Below, piece after piece: positions 24,027 to 33,700 of a stretch of DNA of 36,904 bases; within the stretch, counting starts at the first letter, position 1, and each line of letters starts with the position of its first letter. The notes beneath the pieces are model-generated. The model made no database searches and was not told the origin of the DNA. It was given only the letters and a program-made list of their open reading frames with translations. Both the position numbers and the translations under genes were made by a program. The stretch is from Treponema sp. UBA3813 (GTDB lineage: Bacteria > Spirochaetota > Spirochaetia > Treponematales > Treponemataceae), in the NCBI GenBank assembly GCA_002368605.1, contig DFEB01000039.1, positions 1 through 36,904 on the forward strand, in the 5' to 3' direction.

Positions 24027-26918
24027 CTAAATTATTTGCTCCAGACTGTCAGCTTCTTTGTTGAGCACTTCCCGCAAGGTATCGTCCTCAAGGCCTTCGC
24101 TCAATTTGCGCAAGTCTGCGAGGACTTCTTTGACAAGCTCAATGCCTTCTTTTTCGCTGGCCTTCTTTTCCGGGTTTTCGTGAATCAAGCCTGAGCGAAT
24201 CAAAGCCTTTGTGGTGGCGTAAAGGCCAGGTTTTCCAGAAAGTTTTGAAATCACATAATCCAAAAGCAGGCGATTGCGGCTGGTCATAAACTCTCGGCGT
24301 TGTTCAGTCGGTAAGTATTCCAGCATTTCGCGCAAGGTCTTGAACATTGAGAGGAATGAGCGGAAGCGGTAGAGTAAGCTTCTGTCTTCGATTGCCGCAA
24401 TGATTGAGGGAAGCATGTCGATGGCCCGGCGCAAAGTCAAATCATCAACCTGTGGTGTTTCAGTCTCTGTAGTTTCAACTTCTTCCATTGCGTCCTCCTC
24501 AGATTCAGTTTCCTGTAAATCTTCAACATTACTATTTTCCACTGTTTCTTCGGATTCCGCAAGGCTTTCTTCTTCAATTTCTGGCTCAGAAGCAACATCT
24601 TCTTCTTCAGCCAGATAATCAGGAATGTCCTCAAGGAAGTCATCATCTTCGCCTTCGGCCTCTGCAATATCGTCTTCGGTCAGAAGCTCTTCTGCGGCAA
24701 GCAAGTCTGAGTCAGCAAGTTCTTCTTCTGCGTTGAGCTCCTCTTCAGTCGGCACAGTTTCTTCGATTCTGTCATCCGTCTCTTCAGGAATTGATTCTTC
24801 TTCAATTTCTGGCTCTTCAACAATAATTTCTTTCTTTTGAACAGGCAGGATATCCGTAGCCTGAGCCGCATCTGCCACCTGAGCAGCCGCCTTCCATGCG
24901 CTTTCTGCGGCATAATTAGCTTTTTCTGCAAGTTCTGCGGCTCGTTTTATCTGTTCCTCAAGCAAATCAAGAGAATCATTTGAAATCTCCTTTTGTGCAG
25001 CCTGTTCCGTCTCCACTTCAGCATCAGAATTTTCAACTTCAATATAGTCGGAGCCATCAGGGATTTCCGTAAATGCAGGCTCTAACGCATCTTCTTCATC
25101 AAGCGGAGCGCCATCATCTATCAATTCGTCAAAGTCAAATTTGTCATCATTCCCAAGAGCATTTTCATTCGTTTCAAGCAAATTTGCGACAGAATCAACA
25201 TCCTCGACTCCAGACGGAGTATCAGCGAGTTTCTCCATTCCGAACTGCTCAAAATTAAAATCCTCTTTTTCTTCGTTTTCAGCAGGCATTTCCTCAACAA
25301 TTTCAACAGGATTTTCAAGTTCAGGATTCTCAATTTTTTCAGGGAAATCTGCGGAAAATTGAGAATCATCGTTGGCAAGGGAAATCTCACCAGAATCAGA
25401 AATGGCATCGAGTTTTGAATCAAGGCTTTCCTCAACGAAATCTGAAGAAATTTTCCCGCCTGAGAAGAGGGAGTCATAATCAACGCTATGACTTTCATTT
25501 TCTCCTGAAGAGAAATTTGCCAGACTTTCGTCATCTCCTAAAATTCGCGCTGTAGCATTTTTTGAGAGCTGATTAAACGAATCGGCACTACTAGCTTTTT
25601 TATAAAACTGCAATGCCTTTCCCATTTGATTCTGCTTTTCATACAATTCGCCCAAACGAAGCATGGCCTGCGCATCAGTCGGATTTTTTTGAATTGCAGC
25701 CTGCAAATAAGGCTCAGCTCTTTCTTCATCGCCTTTCTGAATAAATCGTTCCGCCCAATCCCTGTAAAGATCATTGTAATTCGGATCAATTTTCTTTATG
25801 TTTGCAAAACAATCTTCTGCTTTTTGAGCTTCATCAGAGACAATGTAATACTGGCCAAGCAAATTCATTGTCTGGACATCATTATCATCGATTTCCTGCA
25901 ACTTTGAGATTTTATCATAGGCATAATCAAGTTGCTTTGCAGAAATATGGATGCGAGCAGACTGTTTCATGATTTCAGTATCATTCGGATTTAACTGCTC
26001 GGCTTTTACGATTGTATCGACAGCCTCATCAAATTTTCCCTGATTTTCAAGGGAGTTTGCAAGACCTGTAAGTGCATTTTTGTAAGAATCATCGCCAGTA
26101 AGGGCTTTTTTGTATTCAAGTTCCGCATTTTCGTAAATGCTTTGTCGCGTAAAGACATTTCCTTTCGCCGTATGAATTTTCACATCATCCGGGCTGAGTT
26201 TGAGAGCCTGACTGACAACTTCGTCTGCTTCATCGACTTTATTCTCACCGAGGAGCAAATCTGCATAAGCCTCTATGGCATCTGTCCAGCCCGGTTTTGC
26301 ACGGAGAGCACCTTCATAAAAAGAGAGCGCTTTTTGGTTTTCGCCGATTTCCGCATAACTTTTTGCGATATTGAACTGTAAAATCGGGTGATTCGAATCG
26401 TATTTCAAACCACGCTGATAAGCCTCAATCGCCTTTGTATGATTTCCCTGAAGAGCGTAGATTGCACCCAAATGATTGTTTGCCAGGACATCTGACGGGT
26501 TTTCTTCAACAACTTCTTCAAAACAGTTGATTGCATCATCGTAGTTTCCCATCTGACGGTAAGTAAAGCCAAGATTATAAGAAATTTTAGCACGACTTTT
26601 TGGATTTGACTCACATACAACAAGTGCCTGTTCCAAAACGGCAACCGATTCATCATATTTTTTTTGGCGACGATAAATTCCAGAAATTGCGATAAGAGCA
26701 TCGAGATTTTCGGAATCGGCTTTTGCAATCTGATTGAAAATAGTTAAAGCCTGATCATCTTTACCAGCCTTAACATAAAGATTGCCAAGCTCCATCTTAT
26801 AGGAAATGTTGTCAGGTTCTTCAAGAATCAAATTCTTATAAATCTTTGACGCAAGGGTGTAGTCTCGCGCAAGCAATGCCGATTTTGCACGGCTCAACAT
26901 TGTATTTACATCAGACAT
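24027..26918 (-). CDS. Large tetratricopeptide-repeat protein with acidic region
   Basis: A 963-residue protein without signal peptide or membrane helix. Residues 1 to about 455 are about 12 TPR units (for example SYNLGFTYRQMGNYDDAINCFEEVVEENPSD in two helices; AMLRLGELYEKQNQMGKALQFYKKA). Residues about 470-860 are low-complexity and very rich in Glu, Asp, Ser and Ala, with an alanine-rich helix near 660-690. The C-terminal 100 residues form a helical domain (TLRRAIDMLPSIIAAIEDR... LLLDYVISKLSGKPGLY). It is probably a cytoplasmic scaffold; function not recognised. Start ATG 26918 has GGAG 10 nt upstream. It follows the LamG/FN3 gene by 18 nt, probably cotranscribed. Confidence 0.88.
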   Translation of the reverse strand: MSDVNTMLSRAKSALLARDYTLASKIYKNLILEEPDNISYKMELGNLYVKAGKDDQALTIFNQIAKADSENLDALIAISGIYRRQKKYDESVAVLEQALVVCESNPKSRAKISYNLGFTYRQMGNYDDAINCFEEVVEENPSDVLANNHLGAIYALQGNHTKAIEAYQRGLKYDSNHPILQFNIAKSYAEIGENQKALSFYEGALRAKPGWTDAIEAYADLLLGENKVDEADEVVSQALKLSPDDVKIHTAKGNVFTRQSIYENAELEYKKALTGDDSYKNALTGLANSLENQGKFDEAVDTIVKAEQLNPNDTEIMKQSARIHISAKQLDYAYDKISKLQEIDDNDVQTMNLLGQYYIVSDEAQKAEDCFANIKKIDPNYNDLYRDWAERFIQKGDEERAEPYLQAAIQKNPTDAQAMLRLGELYEKQNQMGKALQFYKKASSADSFNQLSKNATARILGDDESLANFSSGENESHSVDYDSLFSGGKISSDFVEESLDSKLDAISDSGEISLANDDSQFSADFPEKIENPELENPVEIVEEMPAENEEKEDFNFEQFGMEKLADTPSGVEDVDSVANLLETNENALGNDDKFDFDELIDDGAPLDEEDALEPAFTEIPDGSDYIEVENSDAEVETEQAAQKEISNDSLDLLEEQIKRAAELAEKANYAAESAWKAAAQVADAAQATDILPVQKKEIIVEEPEIEEESIPEETDDRIEETVPTEEELNAEEELADSDLLAAEELLTEDDIAEAEGEDDDFLEDIPDYLAEEEDVASEPEIEEESLAESEETVENSNVEDLQETESEEDAMEEVETTETETPQVDDLTLRRAIDMLPSIIAAIEDRSLLYRFRSFLSMFKTLREMLEYLPTEQRREFMTSRNRLLLDYVISKLSGKPGLYATTKALIRSGLIHENPEKKASEKEGIELVKEVLADLRKLSEGLEDDTLREVLNKEADSLEQII

Positions 26919-26936
26919 AATCTATTTTCTCCATGT

Positions 26937-28448
26937 CTATTTTTTTGATAATCTAGAACTTGGTCGTGCGAACACTTCTTTTGAAAGCGAACCATTAATT
27001 CTGCCGTCAACTTTTGAATAAGCGCTTACCGCAAAATAATAAATTCTTCCGTTTTCAAGACCAGTAAGAGTTACCGAAGTAGTGTTACCGACCCGAACAG
27101 GTGAAGCCCCTTCTATTGCAGTGCGTCCCAGGTATTCTCCAGATCGGTTTCCGTAGTAGACATAGTATCCGCCTGCGTTGTCATCGACAGAATAGCTCCA
27201 TGTGAGAGTAACTGTTCCATCTCCGGCCTGAGCCTCAATCGCAAAAGGTGGCAAAGGCTCATTTTGCTCATCATATTTGACGGCAATTTCTGAAAGTCTG
27301 GGGCTTCTTCGTCCTGCACCGTCAGGCAAAAATTCTGCTGAAAGCTGGAAGTACAAGCCTTTTACTCCAGAAGTCTGCTCGCCAGGCACAATTTCCTTCC
27401 ATTCTGGGTAAGAATCGTTCCAGCCATAACAGTTGTCTCCGCTCCGAATATAAAAACGAATGTCTGTCTGGGCAGGAACATTCATAAGAGTGTCGATTTG
27501 CTCGATGACTGCCGCCTGTGAGACTAATATCGGCTTCGTCATGAATTTTCCGCCATTGATTTTGTATTTTTCGTTTCCAGAGAGGAAAATATTTGACCTT
27601 TCCGCGCTTGCAGGGAGATGAGAAATCCGCATATTGTCGATTTTGCCCACATAATCCGGGCACAGTTCAATTCCTGCCTTTACACCGAGAACAGGGTAGC
27701 AGACGGTTCCATTTTCGTGACCATTTTTTGTAACAAATACGAGAGATTCAGTGCGTCCATCCACAAGATACTCTAAAAGTCCCGACTCTTCATCAAAAGT
27801 GACTGTGTGCCTTGCCCATTTTTTCGGAACGACCGTGTTAAAACCAGAAAGATGAATTTCTTTCGCACGATAGCCTACGAAAATGTTGTTAAAAGTCCAC
27901 TCTAAATGATTTTTGTAGAAAGATGCCGAAATCATCTGATATTCCGAACGGACATCATCGTTAAGGGAAGAGCGCCAAGAAAGAACCATCTCACCATTTT
28001 CGGCAAGGGATGGACAAAGCCAAAATTCAATCGTAAATGAGCCGACAAATCCCGATTTTCCGAAAAGAGCATTCTGATTTCCGCTCAGGAAAATGCCCTT
28101 TTTGTTTCCACGGCTCATAGCCGCGCCCTCGCCTTTTACGGAATCAGCGGAAAAAATCATGTTGTTGGCGGTGACAGAGTAATGCCCTGTCTCATCACGG
28201 AAATTTTCGTCATCAAAGGTAAGAAGCAAATCTGTTGCAGAATCAGAATTTGTCGTTTTTGTAGAAAGCTCAATGGCATCATAGCCAAACTGACCGTTTT
28301 TTTGCCCCACGACAACGCCCTTCAGCTCAGAAATCTCACTCCAGCCATTTTCTCCTCCGAGAATCAGTGTCTTCGGTGTAGCAAAAAGCGGTGCCGACAA
28401 TAGCAGAAAAGCGACTTTTTGTGATAAAATACCTTTTAGAAATCCCAT
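26937..28448 (-). CDS. Exported LamG/fibronectin type III protein
   Basis: A 503-residue protein with a signal peptide (MGFLKGILSQKVAFLLLSA... cleaved near PLFA-TPK). Residues about 80-285 resemble a LamG/concanavalin-A-like jelly roll (FTIEFWLCPS, WARHTVTFDEESG, GKIDNMRIS). A second beta region follows (about 310-395, IRSGDN... YFQLSAEF), and a fibronectin type III domain lies at about 400-490 (VTLTWSYSVDDNAGGYYVYYG, TLTGLENGRIYYFAVSAY). Probably periplasmic or surface. A TTG start five codons upstream (28463) is possible, but ATG 28448 fits the signal peptide. Its start codon is 1 bp from that of the divergent uvrC. Cotranscribed with the TPR gene, hence maybe a joint envelope function. Confidence 0.82.
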   Translation of the reverse strand: MGFLKGILSQKVAFLLLSAPLFATPKTLILGGENGWSEISELKGVVVGQKNGQFGYDAIELSTKTTNSDSATDLLLTFDDENFRDETGHYSVTANNMIFSADSVKGEGAAMSRGNKKGIFLSGNQNALFGKSGFVGSFTIEFWLCPSLAENGEMVLSWRSSLNDDVRSEYQMISASFYKNHLEWTFNNIFVGYRAKEIHLSGFNTVVPKKWARHTVTFDEESGLLEYLVDGRTESLVFVTKNGHENGTVCYPVLGVKAGIELCPDYVGKIDNMRISHLPASAERSNIFLSGNEKYKINGGKFMTKPILVSQAAVIEQIDTLMNVPAQTDIRFYIRSGDNCYGWNDSYPEWKEIVPGEQTSGVKGLYFQLSAEFLPDGAGRRSPRLSEIAVKYDEQNEPLPPFAIEAQAGDGTVTLTWSYSVDDNAGGYYVYYGNRSGEYLGRTAIEGASPVRVGNTTSVTLTGLENGRIYYFAVSAYSKVDGRINGSLSKEVFARPSSRLSKK

Positions 28449-28449
28449 T

Positions 28450-30480
28450 ATGCTTACGACCAATAACCCAAATTACGAGAAACTTCACGAAACTGCGTTA
28501 AAGGCGCCCTCCTCAAGCGGTGTATATTTGTGGCGGAATCACGAGGAAACCGTCATCTATGTTGGCAAAGCAAAGAACCTGAAAAACAGGCTCTCTTCTT
28601 ATTTTTCGGGCAACCGCGCCATCAAGACGGAATTGCTCGTTTCAAATGCGGCCTCAATCGAATACATCACGACTTCCAATGAGTACGAAGCCTTTCTTCT
28701 TGAAAACAACCTGATTAAGAAATACACGCCCCGCTACAACATTCAGCTCAAGGACGGAAAATCTTATCCTGTTCTCAAAATCACCAGCGAGGAATTTCCC
28801 CGCTTTTACAAGACCCGTCAGGTTCATCGCAATGACGGCGCCGCATATTTCGGTCCATTTCCTGATGCATCTGCTCTCGACACTTTTATCGACACGCTCT
28901 ACAAGGTTTACCCTGTGCGCCACTGTCGGACATTCAAAAAGCGCGAAGCTCCCTGCATGTATTATCACATCGGGCAATGTAAAGCCCCTTGCTGCAATAA
29001 AATCGACAAACAGACCTATACTGAATTTATCGAAGAAATAAAGTCTCTACTTGAGGGAAAAGGGGACGAAACGGTCACAAAAATCACCGCCAAAATGAAG
29101 GAAGCCGCCGCCGCCCTGAACTTTGAGAAGGCAGCCCGCCTCAGGGATGGACTCCGCGCCCTCACCATCATGCAAAACCAGAACATCGTGGAAGACTTTG
29201 CCAGCGAGGACAGGGATTACATAGCCCACTGGCGGGAAGGCGAGCTGGTCAGCTTTACCGTGCTTAAAATCCGGGACGGAAAGCTTTTAGGCCGTGACAA
29301 TTACCGGGTGGAAAGCATGAACGAGGACAACGAGCTGCTGGAAGAGTTCGCCCGCGCCTACTACGAGAACGAAAATTCCCTGCCGCCAAAGATTTTCATC
29401 GACGAAAACGACGACACGGAATTTTTGGAGCGTTTTTTATCCACAGATTTGCACAGATTTTCACAGATTAAAGATTCAGAGGGCGTTACGGGGGGCTCCC
29501 CCGTAGAGAGGGTAGCGGCCAACGAAGTGGACGCGAAGGGGGAGACTTTCCCCTCCAAATTTTCAATTTTGGAACGTGTGACAGAAAATTCTGCCCGCCG
29601 CGACATCGCGGCTTTGAACATGGCTCGTGAAAACGCAAAGGAAGACATTATCCGGCGGATTCGGGAGCGTGGAGACATGCCTGCCCTCAACGAGCTTAAA
29701 GATTTGCTTGGCTTGCCGCGCCTGCCAGAGCGAATCGAAGGCTTTGATATTGCCCATATCGGCGGAAAATTCCCCGTGGCTTCTCTCATTTCCTTCTGGA
29801 AGGGAAACCCCGACAAGAAAAATTACCGCTACTTCCGCCTCAAAACCACAAACGGTGTAATCGACGATTTTGCATCCATGAGGGAAGCCGCCACCCGCCG
29901 CTATTCCAGGCTTTCCAACGAAAAGGCCGAACTGCCTGATTTGATTTTAATCGACGGCGGCATAGGTCAGGTAAACGCCGTTGACGGAATATTAAAAATG
30001 CTGGGATTAGACATCCCGATTGCGGGACTTGCCAAGCGGGACGAGGAAATCTGGCGGCCCCATGCCTCAAAGCCAATCTGCCTGCCCCGCCGAAGCGATG
30101 CCCTCCGCCTTTTGCAGCGAGTACGAGACGAAACCCACCGCTTTGCCACCAGCCGAAACCAGAACCTCCGCACAAAAGAAAACACGGTCTCTGTTTTCGC
30201 TTCCCTTCCCCATGTGGGCGAAAAGCGGGAGAAAATCCTCATAAAAACATTCGTGACTCTGGAAGATTTGGCCGCCGCCCAGGAAGCCCAAATCGCCCAG
30301 GCGCTGAATGTGCGTTCTGACATCGCCACGGAAATCTTACTGGCTGCCAGAGCCGCCCTTGAAAAACGCAATGAAACGAAAAATGCAAAAAAAGCCATGT
30401 TTGCCGCCCAGGTTGGAAGCCCTTCCGGTAATGAAGAGTCCAGCTATGCCTCGGACTTGGCCGCCGCTGCCCTGGAGTGA
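28450..30480 (+). CDS. uvrC: UvrABC excinuclease subunit C
   Basis: The nuclease subunit of nucleotide excision repair that makes the 3' and 5' cuts. The GIY-YIG domain (about 22-100) shows SGVYLWRN and VIYVGKAKNLKNRLSSYF; a cysteine cluster is present at about 157-178; the UVR motif (about 205-235) reads AAALNFEKAARLRDGL. The RNase H-like domain (about 425-560) has EGFDIAHIGG, ILIDGGIGQVNAV and RDETHRFA; tandem helix-hairpin-helix follows (LPHVGEKREKILIKTF). At 676 residues it is longer than most (about 610). A stretch of about 45 residues (near 330-377) is encoded by repeat DNA inserted in frame between UVR and RNase H domains. A -10-like TAAAAT is at 28425-28430; no clear Shine-Dalgarno. 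Confidence 0.97.
   Translation: MLTTNNPNYEKLHETALKAPSSSGVYLWRNHEETVIYVGKAKNLKNRLSSYFSGNRAIKTELLVSNAASIEYITTSNEYEAFLLENNLIKKYTPRYNIQLKDGKSYPVLKITSEEFPRFYKTRQVHRNDGAAYFGPFPDASALDTFIDTLYKVYPVRHCRTFKKREAPCMYYHIGQCKAPCCNKIDKQTYTEFIEEIKSLLEGKGDETVTKITAKMKEAAAALNFEKAARLRDGLRALTIMQNQNIVEDFASEDRDYIAHWREGELVSFTVLKIRDGKLLGRDNYRVESMNEDNELLEEFARAYYENENSLPPKIFIDENDDTEFLERFLSTDLHRFSQIKDSEGVTGGSPVERVAANEVDAKGETFPSKFSILERVTENSARRDIAALNMARENAKEDIIRRIRERGDMPALNELKDLLGLPRLPERIEGFDIAHIGGKFPVASLISFWKGNPDKKNYRYFRLKTTNGVIDDFASMREAATRRYSRLSNEKAELPDLILIDGGIGQVNAVDGILKMLGLDIPIAGLAKRDEEIWRPHASKPICLPRRSDALRLLQRVRDETHRFATSRNQNLRTKENTVSVFASLPHVGEKREKILIKTFVTLEDLAAAQEAQIAQALNVRSDIATEILLAARAALEKRNETKNAKKAMFAAQVGSPSGNEESSYASDLAAAALE
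29441..29470. repeat. Three 10-bp CACAGATT repeats inside uvrC
   Basis: CACAGATTT at 29442-29450 and 29452-29460 and CACAGATTA at 29462-29470, an exact 10-bp period, read in frame as STDLHRFSQIK. The reverse complement (AATCTGTG units) matches the design of the intergenic repeat at 23968-24026. Confidence 0.75.
29481..29556. repeat. GC-rich palindromic repeat inside uvrC
   Basis: Hairpin ACGGGGG-GCT-CCCCCGT (29488-29504), then GGTAGCGG, and hairpin GGGGA-GACTT-TCCCC (29539-29553). In reverse complement it has the same order of elements as the intergenic copy at 14074-14146. It is translated in frame as part of UvrC (GSPVERVAANEVDAKGE). Confidence 0.78.
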
Positions 30481-30498
30481 GGGCAATTTTCACAGTTT

Positions 30499-30783
30499 TT
30501 AGTCTTCGGCCTTAACAAGAAAGAGCTTTATTCCCTCGCCTGCGAATTTTTCCTTGACGGCGGCGATAATCGCTTTCATCACGGGTACTTCTTTATCCTC
30601 AACATAGCTTATAAGGATAAAATTCGTTTCAGGCCAGGTAGCACTTCCCATTTTGTAGGAATTTTTGCCACGACCGACGACGGTGGGAATAATCGTATAA
30701 AGCACGCCTGGAATATGCTCTTCCATGAGAGAAATGATTTCATCCTGCACGGACTGATTAGCGATAATTTCACATCTTGTCAT
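30499..30783 (-). CDS. Small PII-like protein associated with the RND pump (PG0541-like)
   Basis: A 94-residue protein. The fold suggested by the sequence is ferredoxin-like/PII: short strand CEIIANQSVQDEI, then VLYTIIPTVVGRGKN, which resembles the T-loop-adjacent strand of PII proteins, ending in FAGEGIKLFLVKAED. It begins 1 nt after the RND pump stop, so it is the last gene of the efflux operon. Proteins of this type are known next to RND transporters and may regulate them by binding a ligand; that role is inferred here. Confidence 0.72.
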   Translation of the reverse strand: MTRCEIIANQSVQDEIISLMEEHIPGVLYTIIPTVVGRGKNSYKMGSATWPETNFILISYVEDKEVPVMKAIIAAVKEKFAGEGIKLFLVKAED

Positions 30784-30784
30784 A

Positions 30785-33700
30785 TTAATCCTCGGTCAAT
30801 AGAATTTGAATCTTGCTCTTATCGACTTTCTTTTCTTTCATAACCAGGGAATAGAGGACTGGAATGAAGAAGAGAGTTACGAAGGTTGAGGAAAGCAGGC
30901 CGCCTACTACGGCGACTCCAATAGGCTGAACCATGGCGGCACTTCCGCTGGTGGCAAAACACATTGGCAGCATACCCAAAACCGTGGTCAAAGTCGTCAT
31001 CAAAACAGGACGCAGACGGCTGGCTCCGGCTTCAAGGCAGGCTTCTTTCATTTTGTAGCCCCGGTCAATCAGAAGATTTGTGTAGTCAACCAAAATAATT
31101 CCGTTGTTGACGACGATTCCGACCAGCATAATCAATCCCACCGCACTGACCATTGAAATTGCCTGCCCCATAATCTTATAGATGGCCACAACGCCGATAA
31201 TCAGGAATGGAATAGTCATCAGGTTGATAAATGGTGCCTTAAAGCTCTCGTAAGTTCCCGCCATTACTCCAAAGACCAGCAGAATCGCCATCAAGATGAT
31301 TAAGCCGTAAGTCTTTCCCTGATCCTGCATGTTCTGCCATGCGCCGTCATACACGAGGGTCACATCATCAGGAACGATGAAAGTCTCGGCGATTCCCTCT
31401 TTGATTGCCTCTTCAACTTCGTAGGCATTCCTGTCTGTGAGGATATCGCAGGTAATTGTGACGATTCGCGATTGATTTTCCCGCTTAATGCTTACCGGCC
31501 CCAGGCCTTTTTTGACTTGAGCGAAATTTGCCACGCTGACTTTTCCGCCCGTACCGTTTACGAAAATCTGCTCCAAGTCTATGACCTGCTTGCGGTCTTC
31601 TTTCTGGTACATGAGGACAGTTGAATAATCTTTTCCGCCCTCTCGGTAAGTCGTTGAGGTCACGCCGTTCATGGCGTAATTGATTTCTTTTGCCACGGTG
31701 GTCACATCAACTCCGAATGCATAGGCTCGCTGGCGGTCGATTTCGATTTCAACCTCAGGAACGCCTTTTTCAATATCCACCGAAGACTCTCCCAAATCAG
31801 GAATCGTCTTCATCACTGCGGAAATCTGGTCTGCAACATTCAGGGCTTTTTCCAAATCATCGCAACGAATCTTAATCTTAATGTCGCTTCCCGTCATCTG
31901 GCCGCGCATTCCCGCACGGAAACCGAATTTCGCTCCCGCAAAATCGTTGAAATGAGCGCGGAGCTTGTTCTGAATCGTGCTTGCATTGTCAATCTGCTGG
32001 TCTGAATCCGGGAGTTTGATTTCAAGGGTTCCCCGATACGAAGAACTTGAGGCGCCGCTGGTTGAAATCAAGGTTTTGTAGCCCTTCACTTCTTCCCGGA
32101 CAATCTGCTCAAACTGATTCATTACAGTCATGGTCTCTTCAAGATTTGTTCCGATTGGCAATGTCACATTGAGAGTTACGCTGTCATCGTTTCCGTTAGG
32201 CATCATGTTCACATTGAGGGTAGTGGCCATAGCAAGGGCGATAATGAGGGCAGAAAAACAAATCACCACCGTTGCTTTTCTGTGACCCAAAGCAGATTTC
32301 AAAGCCCGCCTGTAAAGAGCCGTCAGTTTTTCCAAAGGAATGTCCAGCAGTTCATAGAATTTTTTGAGGGGCTTAAAAGTAACAGGCTTTTCATTTCTGT
32401 TGGTAAGGGGCAGGAATTTTCCCGCGAGAACAGGAACAAGGAAAATCGCCACGAAAAGGGAAGAGACGAGGGCGATAACCACCGTAAAGATGATTCCCTT
32501 GAACATCTGTCCCATCATGCCCAAATCCGACATAAAGAAGAGGAATGGAATGAAAACGCAGATTGTAGTCAGGTTTCCCGAAAGAACCGACATGACCATT
32601 TCGCTGGATCCAAGGACTGCCGCCACTTTGGGCTTTGCGCCGCGGCTTCTGTAGACATAAATATTCTCAATCATAACGATGGAAGCGTCTACAATCATAC
32701 CCACGCCAAGGATAAGCCCCGTCAAAGTCATCATGTTGAGGGTGATTCCCGCAAAATTCATACAGAGCATGGTGATGATAATCGAAAGGGGAATCGAAAT
32801 GGCAATGATAATCGTTGACTTGAAATTCTTCAAAAAGAGGAAAAGCACCAGAACCGCAAGGAGCAAGCCCTGATAGCAGCTTTCCAAAAGAGTGTTGATT
32901 GTGTCACGGATTGAATCAGTGGTGTCAGAGATGATTTCCATTGAAACATCCGTAGGCAAAAGTTCCTGAATCTCTTCGATTTTTTCGTAGACACGGTTTG
33001 CCACGGTGACTGAGTTTTTGCCCGACTGCTTGGTGACACTCACATAAATGCCCGGCTCTCCGTTGATGTAAACATCGTTGGTCTTGTCCTTGTAGCCCAT
33101 GTAAGCCCTGCCGATGTCAGAAAGTCGGACAACATAATCGCCTTTTGTCGCGATAATAGCGTCATTGATTTCGTCAATACTGGCAAATTCACCGATAGTT
33201 CGGATTGAGTAATCGGTCTTGCCCTCGGTGATTTTTCCGCCGCCCAATTCAAGGTTCTGCTTTGAGAGGGCAGAATTTACCGTTGAGAGGGTAAGTCCGT
33301 AGGCCGCAAGTCTGTTCTGGGAAATGTCAACCCGCACGATTTTTGTTCGTCCGCCAGAGACAGTGGCTTCCGCAACGCCGTCAGTCTGCTCCAGAAGGCT
33401 TACAATTGTGTCCTCGGCGAGAACTTTGAGCTCGTCACGGCTTCGGTTTCCCCGCACGGCAATCCGCATAATCGGCATGGAATCCGAGTCCATTTTCATA
33501 ATCGTCGGGCTGTCCGCATCATCCGGGAGCCTTTTTAACACGCGGTCGATTTTGTCACGCACATTATTGGTGGCGATGTCCAAATCAGTTCCGTAGTTGA
33601 ATTCAAGGGAAATGCGGGAAGAGCCTTCAGATGAAGTAGATGTAAGATTTTTAAGCCCCGAAACCGAAATCAGCTGGGCTTCAAGCACTTTCGTGACAGT

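Noticed and set aside
24400-25540. Open frames on the plus strand and in other frames across the acidic part of the TPR gene
   Set aside because: They are Ser/Arg/Gln-rich shadows of GAA/GAT-rich codons, without Shine-Dalgarno or recognisable domains.
28449-28463. TTG start for the LamG/FN3 gene overlapping uvrC
   Set aside because: ATG 28448 gives a typical signal peptide; the five extra codons have no Shine-Dalgarno.
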